Assembly: GCA_051453625.1 (NCBI GenBank)
Contig: JBOZIK010000001.1
Location: 262,319,069-262,383,068 of the forward strand
Reading direction: 5' to 3'
Origin: Welwitschia mirabilis
Taxonomy: Eukaryota; Gnetophyta; Gnetopsida; Welwitschiales
Length of the DNA stretch: 64,000 nucleotides
Shown here: positions 11,783 to 24,400 of the stretch, in pieces
How the letters are laid out: each line of letters opens with the position of its first letter
Position numbering within the stretch: the first letter of the stretch is position 1
Translations under genes and position numbers: made by a program
The notes under the pieces: generated by a model
What the model was told of the DNA's origin: nothing
What the model saw: only the letters and a program-made list of their open reading frames with translations
Database searches by the model: none

Positions 11783-12186
11783 ATACTTGATAATAAGGGG
11801 AGAAGAACATAATTTTATAAGCTTCAATTTAACTCTTCACAACTTTCATTATAATCAAATATAAGGTCTGAATACGATGGTCTCACTAGATTATGCTACC
11901 TCCAAGAGCTAGTTTATGGGACTACAAATGAAGTAGGCTAGTTTATCAAGGTCTTTAGCATACTTATGAAACACCCATCCCTACTCTATTCTTCTTCAAG
12001 GATCTTATTTAACATCGGTTAAATAATATAAATGGTTGAAATGATTCTTATGCAAGGGTTATATACCTTGAATGATTATTACATAGTTATCTAGTTGTAA
12101 ATTATCTATTCAATAATTTAAGAAAACTTATAATAAGAATATAATTTTAATGGAATTTCACTTTAATAGTTCTTGGAATCATGAAA
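11783..12186 (-). repeat. Main part of element B 3' LTR
   Basis: It aligns with 15100-15517. Shared blocks include TTTAACTCTTCA, TTTATCAAGGT, TTTAGCATAC and GGGTTATAT. It ends (LTR start, minus sense) TTTCATGATTCC, against TATCATGATCCC in the other LTR. It is truncated at its low end by element A; the missing 88 bp are at 1787-1874. Confidence 0.75.
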
Positions 12187-12200
12187 TACTCCCCCCTTAA
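12187..12200 (-). other. Polypurine tract of element B
   Basis: On the minus strand it reads TTAAGGGGGGAGTA directly before the LTR. This is a well-preserved PPT. Confidence 0.8.
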
Positions 12201-13090
12201 GACCATTGTTCATCCTTGAACTATTGCTTTTCCAGAGGGGCTTATTTCTTCTCAAAATGCTCATCCTCATCATTCTATACTACAAAAAAATTTAAATAAA
12301 TCAATAATAAAAATATTGTATTTAATTTTATTGTGATTTTTAAAAATCTTAGGATAGGTTTATTTCATAAATTCCTTATTTTTTAACTATTTTAATCATA
12401 ATGAGATCATTCAATCAATATTTTGAGTAGTGATAGGGTCTTGCTATTATAAATTCATGTACTACATTTTTTCTATAAGCTTCTTATGAAAAGTTTAATT
12501 TCATTTCATACACTAGGTTTTGTAATGTTAATGAGAGAGTTTTAGTGAAAGCATTAGCAAGTTCCTCAAGATCTTATTATAATCAAAACCTTGATAATTT
12601 TTGAATTTCTTTTAAATGTTCATCAAAATTATTCCTTCTAAGTCATAAGAATTTTAAATGCATTCTTTTATTCTTGACAAAATAATCATGAATAAATACA
12701 TTTTAAAATTATTCTAGAAAATCAATATGATCAACCTAATCATTTCTTATTGCATTAAGATAACTTCATCATGTTGATACATCTTTTATTAAGACCATTG
12801 CTACATATTAATTATGTAATTAATTATTGGTGTTTTTTAATAAAAAATAGTTCTTAATAGACCATATTCATTCTAGTTCTTTCTCACAAAATTTTGGAAT
12901 GCTATATATGTATAAATTTATATGTATTTTACATATTATTATATTTTCCTTTCTTTCATGTTGTGGTATCTAATTTCATAAGGTAAGTTGTTTAGTTTAT
13001 CTTCACATTGTTGCACCTTCTTATCAATATCTTTAATTATTTACAGTTATGAGGATTGTGAGGGTTATCTCTTTAGGCTTTATATTGTCT
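12201..13090 (-). pseudogene. gag and chromodomain-tail remnants of element B
   Basis: The minus-strand sequence just inside the PPT (GGTTCAAGGATGAACAAT-like, with an upstream GATGAGGATGAGCATTTTG) matches the end of element A's pol at 11155-11245. Higher up, near 13050-13070, GATAACCCTCACAATCCTCA matches the start of A's gag. RT, RNase H and most of integrase, about 3 kb, are missing. Element B is therefore an internally deleted copy. Exact boundaries of the deletion cannot be set by eye. Confidence 0.55.
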
Positions 13091-13519
13091 CATTTTAGTC
13101 TTGAAAAGAGACTTTCACTTGATACTAGAGTTTATTTATGGGTTGTTCTCATGGATGAGCTTCAAGTTCTTATAGTATAAAGTTGAGCTGATTATTTGTG
13201 GCATTTTACAAGGCTTTAAAATTTATGTAATTTATTTGAGACCACTAGTGAACTTCATCAATTCATTATTTAAGAGTACTCATGTGATTGTTCATATGGA
13301 ATTCCACTATGTTCTAATGTATGCATTATTGAAAGGCCATCTTATCTTTGTTACTACTTTTGACCTATTTTTATAGCTTACATTTGGTTAATTTAATAAT
13401 TAGAAGTTTAAATTAATGATACTACTTTCATAATGAAGTAATTAATAACATAATATGTTTAATTAATAATAAAAATATTTTAATTTAATAATTAATGAAT
13501 TAATTATGTGAAAATACAC

Positions 13520-14850
13520 ATTGAGGAGTATATATGATTCTATAATGTTCATCATAACTTAGAGTTAGTAGTATGATATTCTAGACTTTCTAAAATAATG
13601 ACGTTAGTAATGTAAAGTTCTATAGCATTCTATGAGGTCCATCAAGGCTTCATGTTATTAGTGTGAAAACCTATACAATTTTGAAGTGATAATGTCAGCT
13701 ATGTAGTCTTTGATAGCCTTATTTAGGATTCATAGAGGTTCTATGTCATCAATTTAGCATTATACGCATTTCTAATGTGATGCTGTCAATAGTGTAATGA
13801 TTTATATCCTTATGTAGGGTCTTTTAAGGATCCATGTTAGTGATATTCTATACCATTTTAAAGTTATAATGTTAATAGTGTGGTGTGTTATAGCCTTTTA
13901 TAAGATCCATAGAGGCTTCACATTAGTAGTTTAACATCCTATATACTTATGGAGTAATGATGTTAGTAGTGTAATGTTCTATAGCTATTTCAATAATGTG
14001 GCATTCTATACTCTTTTAGAGTGATGATGTTAATAGTGTAGCACTTCATAGCATTCTGTGAGATCCATTAAGAATTAATGTGAATATTTTAATATTCTAT
14101 ATACTTCTATAGTAATAATGTTTGTAGTGTAATATCCTATAACCTTTGTGAGATCCATCAATGATCCATGTTAGTAGTGTGATATTTTATACTCCTCTAA
14201 TGTGATATTGTCAATAGTCTAAAATTCTATAGTATTTTTTACAGTCTATTAAGGCTCCTTATCAATAGTGTGATAATCTTATAAACTTTTGAAGTGGTGA
14301 TGTTAGTAGTGTGATTTTCTATAACATTTTGTAAGGTTTGTCAAGGTTTTGTGCTAATGAGGTAGATTCCTATCAATTTATGAACTAAGGATGTTAGTAA
14401 TGTAATGTCTTATTATATTTTGTGAAGTTCATTGAGTCTTCATATGAGTAGTGTAGAATCTTATATGCTTTTCAAATTATGATCTTAGTAATATGATTCT
14501 TTTTAGCCTTCTATCAGGTTCATCGAGCTTTTATGTTAATAATGTGGCATCATGTATAATTTTGGAGTAATGATCTAAATAGTGTACTTCCTTATAAAGT
14601 TGTGTGAGGTTTATGGAAAACTTCATGTTACTAGTGTAGTATCCTATACCTTTCTAGAGTGATGAGGTTAGTAACGTGATGTTCTATAACATTTCACAAG
14701 GTCCATCAAGACTTCATATTAATGGTATAGCATCATATATCCTTCTATGGGGTCCATTGATAATTAAACATAGTAGTATAATATCCTACATGTTTCCAGA
14801 CTAATATTTTATAGTGTGATGCCCTCATGTATTTTTTGCACTTTAACTTT
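13520..14850 (-). repeat. ~90-bp tandem repeat array in element B
   Basis: On the plus strand the anchor GTTAGTAGTGT(A/G)ATGT recurs near 13602, 13693, 13783, 13870, 13962, 14029 and 14119. Most intervals are 87-92 bp, with one short unit of about 67. The reverse complement is the same unit as the array at 5286-6640, including the GCCTTGATGGA(C/T)CTCA half. A and B therefore inherited it from a common ancestor. Confidence 0.8.
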
Positions 14851-14989
14851 TATTGTCCTAAGGTTTACATAATTTTAGATTTAATCTATGATTCCATAAA
14901 CTATAAAAGATGTTTTTAACCTCTTAGAAGTGTCTATTATGCTTAAATGTTTGTTATTTTAAAAAAATCTTTGGTGTTATGGATGATTT

Positions 14990-15003
14990 ACTATGATACC
15001 AAT
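14990..15003 (-). other. Primer binding site of element B
   Basis: The minus strand reads ATTGGTATCATAGT immediately after the LTR, matching the initiator tRNA-Met site TGGTATCAGAGC with C-to-T type changes. Confidence 0.85.
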
Positions 15004-15517
15004 TGTAACATTTTCAATTTTCTTTTTAATCATAACTTAAAAAATAAATATTATAAAATAAAAACATCTTTAAAAGATAACATAACAAAGTGATTGTCTT
15101 TTTTTAATGAAAATCATGATGGATAATAAGTGGGAAAAAGACTTATCTTTATTTATTTTGATTTAACTCTTCATAAATTTCAACCTAGCCAAATGTAGGG
15201 CTTTGATATGACATCAAAATTGGATTATGATATCTCAACATTCTAATTTGTAGGACTATTAGGAAGCTAAGCAAATTTATCAAGGTTTTAGCATACCTAT
15301 GCAACTCCCATACTTACCTTATGCTTTTCCGAGGACTCCATTTAAAATTAGGAACATGATGTAAATACTTAAAACAACTCTTTTAAAAGGGTTATATCCC
15401 TATACTTGTTATTACATTTTTCACTAACTATAAGTTTTTATTTAGTAATTTAATCAAATTCATAATAAAACATATTTTTGATAGCATTTCAATTTAACAA
15501 TTTTTGGGATCATGATA
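15004..15517 (-). repeat. 5' LTR of element B
   Basis: It is 514 bp, bounded in minus sense by TATCATGATCCC at the start and AATGTTACA at the end, and followed by the PBS. It aligns with 11783-12186 plus 1787-1874, and in reverse complement with element A's LTRs. Confidence 0.8.
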
Positions 15518-15522
15518 TAAGG

Positions 15523-16925
15523 TATTAGTAAATTACTTATAAATCTAATAACATCTCATTCATTAATGAAGAAGAGGTTTATGAGGATAGAAAAATTTAA
15601 ATTAAATTAAATTATTATGTTTATATGTCCTTTAGGCTAGATTAATAAAGTGGAGTTCTCTTATGATCTAGTAATCTATTTGGACTAAACTATATAAGGT
15701 AATGCAATACAAAATAGAAATAGAATGGAGAATTAGCAAAGATATCCTACTACATAAAAACATGTATTAAAATAGATCTTAGAAATTATATATTAATGAT
15801 TATCAACAATAAATGTGATAAATTTCTTAGTAGCATCATTTACAAGAAATTGAAATCCTAAGTAAAGAAATGTAAGGTTTGTGCTATTTTACAAAGTACT
15901 TTTAGTAGTAAAAATTTCATCCAACAATGAATCATTTTATTTTATTTTGGTATTATATCGAACCTATAAAACATTAAGGTTAAAAAAAACCTTTATTTAT
16001 CTTTTACTAAAGTTTCTAATTAGATATCAATTATGAAATTACATTTGAACCATTAAGAAACCTCTAGAGATAATTTATATAATTTAAACACTTTATGAAG
16101 AAATCCAAGTGAAAGTAATGAATGATAATGGAATAGAAATAGTGGAGCCGAACAAAGAAGCCCACTATCTTTTAATCTTTTTGGTATTTTTATTAATGAA
16201 TTAGAAATTTGAATGTAAAAGTATTATTTAGTTCAAACTGATAATGCATAAGTTAAGTTATTATTATTATTATTTATTAATACTATAGCATTAATTTCTT
16301 CTCTAGCTTAAGGTTTACAAATCATGTTATACATGATATGTTATTTTCATATTTAATCTAGAATAAAAGTTACTATGGACAAGACTAAAATAATGATATG
16401 TGGCATAAGGAATAAAAGGGAGAACTTTGCATTTGTAAGTGATACAATATAAATTATAGAATTCTATAAATAACTAGATATGAAATATTCATGTAAGTGA
16501 AATATATGCATGGAATGTAGAGTCACAAGTAAAATGAAAAGTAAGTTAACTATCATGCATAATTATAAGAAAGAATAGATTTAGGATAAGAAAAATCAAA
16601 ATTAACTTTTTTAAACTATTATCTGATTAATTCATTTATATGATTATTTCTTTTTAAATATAGTTATGCACAAGAAATGATGGAAAAATATTGAGAAGAT
16701 CCAATGGCTATTTTTGTTGGATGAGTTTAAAATCAAAACACTAACACAATATGATATTTTACTTCTAGAATGTGTCATGTTACCACTTGAAGTAGAAGCA
16801 CTTTATAAATATGTTTTCTTTACTAGAAATATTTTTCAAGGTACAAAGATAAATTTTTCTAAGAAAGTTCTTCAAAGAACTAGGTGAAATAATGAAGCTT
16901 ATGAGAGAAAAATGGTCATACAACT
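15523..16925 (+). pseudogene. LINE ORF2 remnant, 3' part (reverse transcriptase)
   Basis: This continues the LINE split by element B. The RT domain is recognisable. LYEEIQVKV near 16090-16120 corresponds to the helix before RT block 4. GAEQRSPLSFNLFGIFINEL near 16145-16205 matches the diagnostic G(V/K)xQGCPLSPxLFxxFIxEL motif. The YADD region is lost in a (TTA)n-rich stretch near 16255-16290. KTKIMICG near 16385-16405 matches the KTKIMxFG block, and the IEFYK.LDMKYS segment follows near 16455-16485. A thumb-like segment with LPLEVEALYKYVF lies near 16780-16820. Homology ends at about 16925, where element D's LTR begins. No poly-A tail is visible, so the 3' end is lost. Confidence 0.8.
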
Positions 16926-16929
16926 GAAG

Positions 16930-17960
16930 CTCATTATTAGAATTATCTTGATTTAGTTCTACTCAACGAATACACCATACAAGTGCATGCATATAATTCA
17001 ACCTGGTATGAATATTTAATAGTTTATTTACCTAGATATAGTAATTCTAATTATCATTAGGTTCATTTTATAGAAATAATCCTAAAAGGGGAAAAAAGGT
17101 ATACAAAAACATCTTTATATTTAATATTATAATAATGAAAATATAAATAAAAGAAATATTCTTTTTTTCCCTATATAAATAAAGGAAATATTCTTATTTT
17201 TCTTTTTAATAGTAATGAAAATATTCAAATCTATTAAATCATATTTTAACAATTTACATAACGATTAAAACATACCTAGAGCTATGCCAATTCTAGAAAC
17301 ATTCTTCCATGCTCATATAACAATATCCATGGATTGGTGCAATGAAGGTAAATAAAAGGAAGTATAGATTAAGCATAATTGTTAAGATATAACTCTTTAT
17401 AAAATATTTATATGGCTATATCCTAAGTCCATATAATAAGTAATAAGCCAAAGACTATTTATATTACTTAAATTACTAAAGTAGAAAATTCTTACAAGCA
17501 TACACATTCAAGTTAAGATAAAGAGAAAAGATAAAAGAGGTATTTCTATAAATAAAATTTTATTTTTAAGTAATTTATTTTAAATCTACTAATATAATAT
17601 ATCTTATATACTAAAATTCTCTATTGAATTTTATGTAATATTTTTTCTATAATTTAAAACATTAAACATAATATTTCTGGGCTCTAAGGAGACATCATAA
17701 TCAAAAATTAATACTGAATTAATTACAAAGAAAAAAATGAATTATATAATAGACTCCTTAAAATCTAATTTAAGCTATTTTAAAATTTCAAAAATATTAT
17801 TTTTGAGGTTACCATTTAAGGTTAAAGACTGTCAATTATTTTTTAAAATTATAGTCCTATCACACTATGCTAAAATAACCATAACTTTTAAAATACATTA
17901 AGTTTTTAAATGATTTAAGATGTTTTGAAAAGACTATTCGATCTTCTACAAGTTAGTGTC
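16930..17960 (-). repeat. Far part of element D 3' LTR
   Basis: It aligns with 39105-40310 in the 5' LTR. Shared stretches include ATTATTAGAATTATCTT, GAATACACCATACAA, CTAATTATCATTAGGTTCAT, and blocks around AAGGAGACA and TTTAAATGATT. Homology starts abruptly at about 16925-16930 after the LINE. The matching 38484-39100 part of the 5' LTR is absent here. Confidence 0.75.
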
Positions 17961-17965
17961 CTCAA

Positions 17966-19190
17966 TGTTGCGATGCCAAATTTTATATATTTGATAGAGT
18001 ATTTGAGTAGTTTTATAGGATAATAGACATGTATAAGTGGATTTTCAATAATAATGGAGATTCATTACAATAATCATGAAAATGCACAATCTTTATTACA
18101 TTTGATAGAATTTTAGGAAAAATCTAATACTTAACATCTAAATAAGATTTTAATGATTAAAGAGGCTAATTTTATGTAATAAAGAAATTAAGTAGACCAC
18201 CATTCACATCATCATCTGGATGATAATATAAACAACAAAATAAAAGATCTAATATGGATGCTCACTGGACTGGGCTAGAAACTGGTGTGGATCTCATATA
18301 ATGTGGAATTTTCTCTAGCATCATCCAAACAATACACAAAATAATATCTAAATATTACTAATGCATCAAACTTCACCTAACTCTTACAAAGTCTCATGCA
18401 CCCCCTTGTGCTTTATTAGGATTTCTTCTGTGTCTATTATATTTCTAGTTTTAGAGTTTTGATGTAGTAAAAATCACTTTGCCTTTAATTTTATAATCAA
18501 TATTTTTTTACATCACAAATTTTTATTCTAGAAGATTGAAGGATAGGAGATTAATCTAATTTTGCTAAGAGAAATCTTTCCTGGTTTTGAGATGTATCTT
18601 CTTCATTAAGTTGCTACTACTTTATAATAGGATGTTAGTTTGATTATAATAAAAAACATTTTCGTTTCTTTATTTTCTTGTTTCCATTTCCATTATGGTT
18701 TATGTTGATTATAATTTTGTGATAGATTAGTACTTAATATAGATCATGAGGGCAACCTTTGTTAAGGTTGAAATTGTTAGAGTACTTGTATTAATAGTTT
18801 AATAACTACATGTTTTTTATAATCTATTTAACATACCTAATTACTTAATTAGGATTTAGTGATAGTTTTCGTTGGTTGATCTTGATTATATAGGATTGAT
18901 CTCTATGATAAGAAGATTTGATAATCAAATAGATATTTCATTTAAAGTAGTTTTCATTTAGGCATTTGCATCTTACATTTTTTTTCTTACATTGTTCTTT
19001 ATTTTTATCTAATTAACAAGAGAATACAAAAATATTTAGTTTGAAATTATTTCTCTTTCTTCTCGCCTACTTCCTTCAATGGATTATGACATTTGGGTTA
19101 ACTCTTGTCTATAGTGTGTGTTTTACAAATATCTATTATTTTCAAGATTTGATTAAGGACATAATAATTGCATAAATATGCATCATACTA
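17966..19190 (+). repeat. 5' LTR of element C
   Basis: It starts TGTTGCGATGCCAAATTTT and ends CATCATACTA three bases before the PBS. It aligns along its length with 29273-30479, with the LTR of element E (41681-42919), and in reverse orientation with those of F and the partial copies. A motif ATCATCTGGATGAT at about 18210 belongs to the recurrent stem-loop family described in the findings. Confidence 0.9.
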
Positions 19191-19193
19191 TTT

Positions 19194-19211
19194 AGGTGCC
19201 ATTGTTAGGAA
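19194..19211 (+). other. Primer binding site of element C
   Basis: AGGTGCCATTGTTAGGAA corresponds to TGGCGCCGTTGCCGGGGA, the tRNA-Asp-type PBS typical of Athila-lineage elements, with C-to-T and G-to-A decay. Confidence 0.85.
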
Positions 19212-19622
19212 AAGATATAAGGAGTTTGAGGAATGTCATTATCCAAATAAGTAGTTTTTATTTTGATTAAAGTTATTTGTTTATAGTAGCATTGCATTTG
19301 TATAGTATATTTGTAATTTTTTCATTTTGCACTTTTTGATTTTGATTCTATAAATAATACCTTATCATTCCATCTTTCATTTACATGTTGTGTGATGAAC
19401 GATGACTCATTTTCTTATAAAAACTAGGGTTTTTTTATTATCTCCTTTTCCATCTAGATGACTTAGGTGGATGACTATGAGTTTTCTTTTTATCTGTTTT
19501 TCTCCAACTCTATTCTTTATGTTTTTGTTTTATATTTTTTTTGTGTGAGTTATCATTCAAGTATATTGTTTAGATGATCGTTGAGATGACATTTGTAGAA
19601 ATAATATTAGTCATACAGGGAC
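19212..19622 (+). other. Leader of element C with stem-loop motifs
   Basis: Untranslated leader between the PBS and the gag start. It contains two degraded copies of the recurrent motif: CTAGATGACTTAGGTGGATG near 19453-19472 and TTAGATGATCGTTGAGATGA near 19570-19590. Confidence 0.6.
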
Positions 19623-21362
19623 ATGGCAAATTTGGTTAAAAAGCTAAAGTATCAAAAAGAGTTAATGTTATTTGAAGAGAACATCAGAGAAGGCTTATTT
19701 TACTATAAACAAAACCTAGGTACACACATCCTAGGTATGAAAGAAATTTTAGGAATTAAATAAGAACATTTTTTTTACATTTACTAATTTAAAATCTGAT
19801 TTTTTAAGAGAAAATTATGCAAACAAGAATCTTAAAGGAAATAGTTTTATTTAAATATCAAATTCAATGCAAAAATAGAAATAAGTATCATCATCAAATA
19901 CCCCAATCATGATAGGAACCTCTAATGAAAACATTCATACAATTTCTAATGTCACACTTTAATTTATAATTGCAAATAAAAAGTGTGAAATTCAAAATGC
20001 TTTTGACATACCTCTTGAAAATGATGTTGAGCACAAAAATTTAAATGCATATTATTTATGTTTTTGAGAACATTATGATGATTATTTTCAACATTTATGT
20101 AACATAGAACAACTCATACTTACTTAAGGAAATGGTTAAAAAAGTGTATTAGTGATCATACTCACATAGTAGTCTTCCCTGTCACACTTAATTGAAAAGA
20201 AAAATTATGGCTTAAAAATATTCCATACAAAAATCTTAAAACATTAAATCAAGTACAAGAATCCTTTATCAAAATATTCTTGAGTGAAAGTACAATGAGA
20301 AAAAGGGAAAAAAAGTAATAAACTTTCAACAAAAATCTAATGAGGATTATACCACAATATATGAAATATTTTGCATAATGATATACTCTAATCTTGTTAA
20401 TGTATTTTTTCAAGATGAAATAATAGATTATTTCTATAGTGGATTAAATAGTCAAGCTAAACAACTTATGAATTTTTCTTGTGATGGAAACTGATAAATT
20501 AAATGTTAGATAATGCATAAAAGTTGTTGAAAGAATTAGTTAACATAAGTCAAACTTGGTCAAAAACAATATTTAAAGAAAATCATACTATAGGCCAAAT
20601 CATAAAAGATATTAAAAAAGTAAGACAAGAAAAGAAGAAAGTACAATATGATCCAATAAATATAATTAAGTATTTTAATGTCACTTTAGAAAAATACACA
20701 CAAATAATGCTTAAAGCAAAAGTAGCAACCAAAAAAATGTATTTTCAACATGCAATTTATGTGAAGATAATTATTATGTAACAAATGAATGTCCTTTATT
20801 ACCAATATATAAAGAAAAAATTTATAAAATGGTGTGCGCATTTAATTAAGAGCCTTATAAATTTAGAAATCAAAATTAATATCAACAAAGAATGAGTGAA
20901 CAATTAAAATTTTAACCTTATAAAGATAAATTTAAAAGCTAAAACTTTTAAACAAGTCATTCAAATTTTTGACAATTTGAAATAGATTCAAGAGCTTAGA
21001 TTTTCAATAAAGTAATTTAAAATTCCAATCAAGTAGCTCTAATGTTCATGAAATTACTTTAAATTTTTAAAAAAATGAGAAAGATTCACTTAGAGATTTA
21101 ATAGCCAAGATAAGAAAAACATAAGAAAAGAGAAAAACAAATAGTAAAAATCTAGTTAATGTTCTTTAACAAACAATATTAGTAGATCAAAGGCAATAAA
21201 GATCACTTGCAACTCAACCTTTACCAAATACTAATGTAATTAAGAAAGATTAGAAAGTTGTAATAAGAAGTAAAAATGATACAACACCTTCTACTTATGA
21301 AACTTCAATATTTAGAAATAATGTAAAAGATGATGAAGAAGAAGACAATGTAGAAATTTTAT
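19623..21362 (+). pseudogene. gag: gag remnant of element C
   Basis: The start is set at ATG 19623 because element E (43485) and element F (49310, minus) share the GGGACATGGYAAA context there. The middle contains an 85-codon open stretch (20524-20781) with the KELVNISQTWSKTI segment. It corresponds to the region after the capsid core in Athila gag, where element E has VLENLVKIIQTWPK. The upstream part (20270-20500) matches E's better-kept capsid core. Many TAA/TAG stops and frame changes; not functional. Confidence 0.75.
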
Positions 21363-21419
21363 AAAAACATAACTTCCATTTTCTTTTAAATGATATGCTT
21401 ACCATTAAAATTCTTTACA

Positions 21420-24400
21420 AGACAATGGGGAAAAACCTGCTACTCCTTGGCTTAATAGATTAAACAAAAATACTACTTTTGATAATTATTTAAAAGCCTT
21501 AATATAAGATGTAATCATAAATTTACCTTTCTAAAAACTCTTGAAAGAAAATCCTAAATATCCTAAGTTGTGAAAAAACCTAGTTCAAAGGAAAAAAAAA
21601 AAGAACCATACTTAGTAAATTTTTCTTTATGTAATCCATATCCAACTTAGTCATGGAAAAATGTCCAAAATTTAAAGATATTGGGGTAGCAACATTCAAT
21701 GTTACTTTAGAAGAAAAATTAATTAGTACAACCTTAATTAATGTAGGAATAAGGTTAAGATCATGCTTCTTCACATTTTTTAAATACTTAGTTTTAAAAA
21801 TCAAATTAAACCTACATGTATCATCTTAGTTAGTCAATACTTTAGTTAAGAAACTATTAGGAATTATGAAAGAGTTGGTGATCCAAATAAAAGAAGATTT
21901 TTATCTAATATATATGGTTGATATTAAAGTTGAGTATTTTGTGCAACCACCCACTACATTATAGACACGTAAATTATAATAATGTAATGTCATATTAGAA
22001 ATAAGATATTTACTCTTAGAGTGTTTAATGCCACTAAAAATGATTTAATAGAAAAATGGAATTTAGAGGAGGAAATTAAATAAACTTTATTTTAACAAAA
22101 TTTTTCACTTGAAGAGAGATGATTAATGATTCATAAACCTACTTCATATGATGATCTAATTGAAGTAGAGAACTTAAAATCTTTAAACCTTAATGAACTC
22201 AATTATGAATACCTTGTAACTAACTGGTTTGATTAAGAGAATGAAGAAATAAATTCTGTAATCTTAGAAGAAGTTTAACATCTAAACTCAATTGAGAATC
22301 TATATTTTAAGGGGTATCATCCATCTCTAGCAGTAAGATGATTATCAAATAAAATAGTCAATTCTAAGAATTCCATAACAAAAACTGAAGATCATTACTT
22401 AAAATTGAAATAATTGTGTAGAGGATTGAAATACATCTTTTTGTTTAATAATATAAAGAAATCTTTGATAATAAGTGAACATATTTTCCCTCAATAAGAA
22501 TTGATTTTAATCTCACTTTTGGCTTCTAATCTAATGCATTTGCTTAAACTCATAAAGATATAATAGCCATCCCTACTTTCATATTTTAACATAAAATCTA
22601 CCATAAAGATAATGTAATATTAGTTAGATAACCCTAATGAAGACTAAATTCAGCCCTTAAATAAGTCATTAAAGTTGAAATTATTAAACTAATGGATGTT
22701 GTAATTATCTATGTCCTTTTTAATAGTAAGATGATTAGCCCTTTTACAGTAGTACCTAAGAAAGTTGGGAAGTGAAGAATGTGTATTAATTTTAGAAAGC
22801 TTAATGAAGTAAGAAATAAAGATCATTTCTTACTACTCTTTTTAGATCAAATTCTTGATATAATCCAAGGACATGTCTTTTATTTAATAATTTTTTTAAT
22901 GGGTATATCAGTTACAATCATGTTTTTATAGCTAGTGAGAATCAAGCAAAGATAACTTTCACTTTACTTTTTGAAACTTATACCTTTAAATGCACATAAT
23001 TTGGACTTTATAATGCTCCTATAACTTTTTAATATATAATGATGGGTATTTTTTTTTGCTATAATAGAGGATTCAATTAAAAACTTTTTAGACGACTTCT
23101 CAATATTTGGTAAAAAATTTAATAAATCATAAAAGATTATATTAGATAGATGTATTGAGAGTGGTTTATATTTGTTCTGGGAGAATAATTTCTTTTTTGT
23201 TAATAGTGAAATTATGTTAGGTCATCACATTTTTGGTAAAGAAATTAGGATGGACCATGCTAAAGTAATCATCATTAAAAATCTAAACCCTCTAATAAAT
23301 GTTAAACAAGTAAGATCTTTTCTTTGCCAATGTGGTTTCTATCATCATTTCATTCAAGATTATGATTAAATGTTATAAATATTTTTACCTTTTACTCAAA
23401 AAGAATGCTAAATTTTATTAGAATAAATCAAGTCAATTTTCTTTTGAAATACATAAAGATAAAATCTCTTTTAAACCTTTAATACTAGGGCCCAATTGGA
23501 ATAAAAATTTTGAATTAATATGTGATGCTAGTAATATTGCCATGGATGTTATTTTTTATTAAAAATGTGTTTAAGCCATATCGTGTCATGGCAAAACTTT
23601 ATTAAAACCTCAATCTAATTACACTAATACTAAAAAAGAAATGTTACTCATAATATCTTATCTTAATAATCTTAGAAACTATTTTTAAGGCTTTCGTATC
23701 AATTTTTACATAGATCATGCAACTTTATGTTACCTTATGACCAAAAAATGATTCTAGTATTAAACTCGTTAGATGGAGCCTTCTTATGCAAGAATTTATT
23801 CTTACTGACATTGATAGAGCAGGGAAACATAATAGTGCAGTAGATCATTTTTCATGACATTCATCTTCTCTGATAAATTAGGAAAACATAATAGTATAGC
23901 AGATCATTTTTCATGACTTTCATATTCTCTTGATGATCTTTTAATTAATAATTCTTTTCATGATGAATAGATTTTTTTCATATTTTCTACTCATCCTACT
24001 CTTTGATACACTGATATAGTAAATTATCTTATTATCATAAAAACACCTCAACATTCAAGTTATAATCAAAGAAAATCTCTTTTTCCATAGGATTGATTAT
24101 TATGAATGAAATAAACCACATCTTTACCATAGGTGTAAAGATTAGATCATGCAAAAATGTGTGTTTGAATGGAAATGATTAGATGTTCTTAACTTTTATA
24201 ATGATGATGTATATGGAGGATACTTTAGTGAACATAAAACTACAATGAAAATGTTTCACTCTGGTTTCCATTGGCCTAGCGATTTTTAGGATTCTTTTGA
24301 CTTTGTTAGAAGGTGTGGTGCTTGTTAACATTATGGTAGACTTATTCATTCTCATGATATACCCATTAAACCTATTTTAGAATGTGAATATTTTGACTAT

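Larger units (their letters stand above)
1787..15517 (-). mobile_element. Ty3/gypsy element B (minus strand), inserted in the LINE and itself interrupted
   Basis: This is a minus-strand Ty3/gypsy LTR retrotransposon. Its 5' LTR is 15004-15517. Its 3' LTR is split in two: 11783-12186 and 1787-1874, about 490 bp together against 514 bp for the intact LTR. Between the halves sits element A, a plus-strand member of the same family. The interior keeps the PBS, a ~90-bp tandem array and a decayed gag, then jumps to the chromodomain tail and PPT, so most of pol is deleted. The flanks are the two halves of the LINE, so B inserted into the LINE. The flanking pentamers (CAAGT at 1782-1786, TAAGG at 15518-15522) are only a weak target-duplication candidate. 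Confidence 0.7.
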
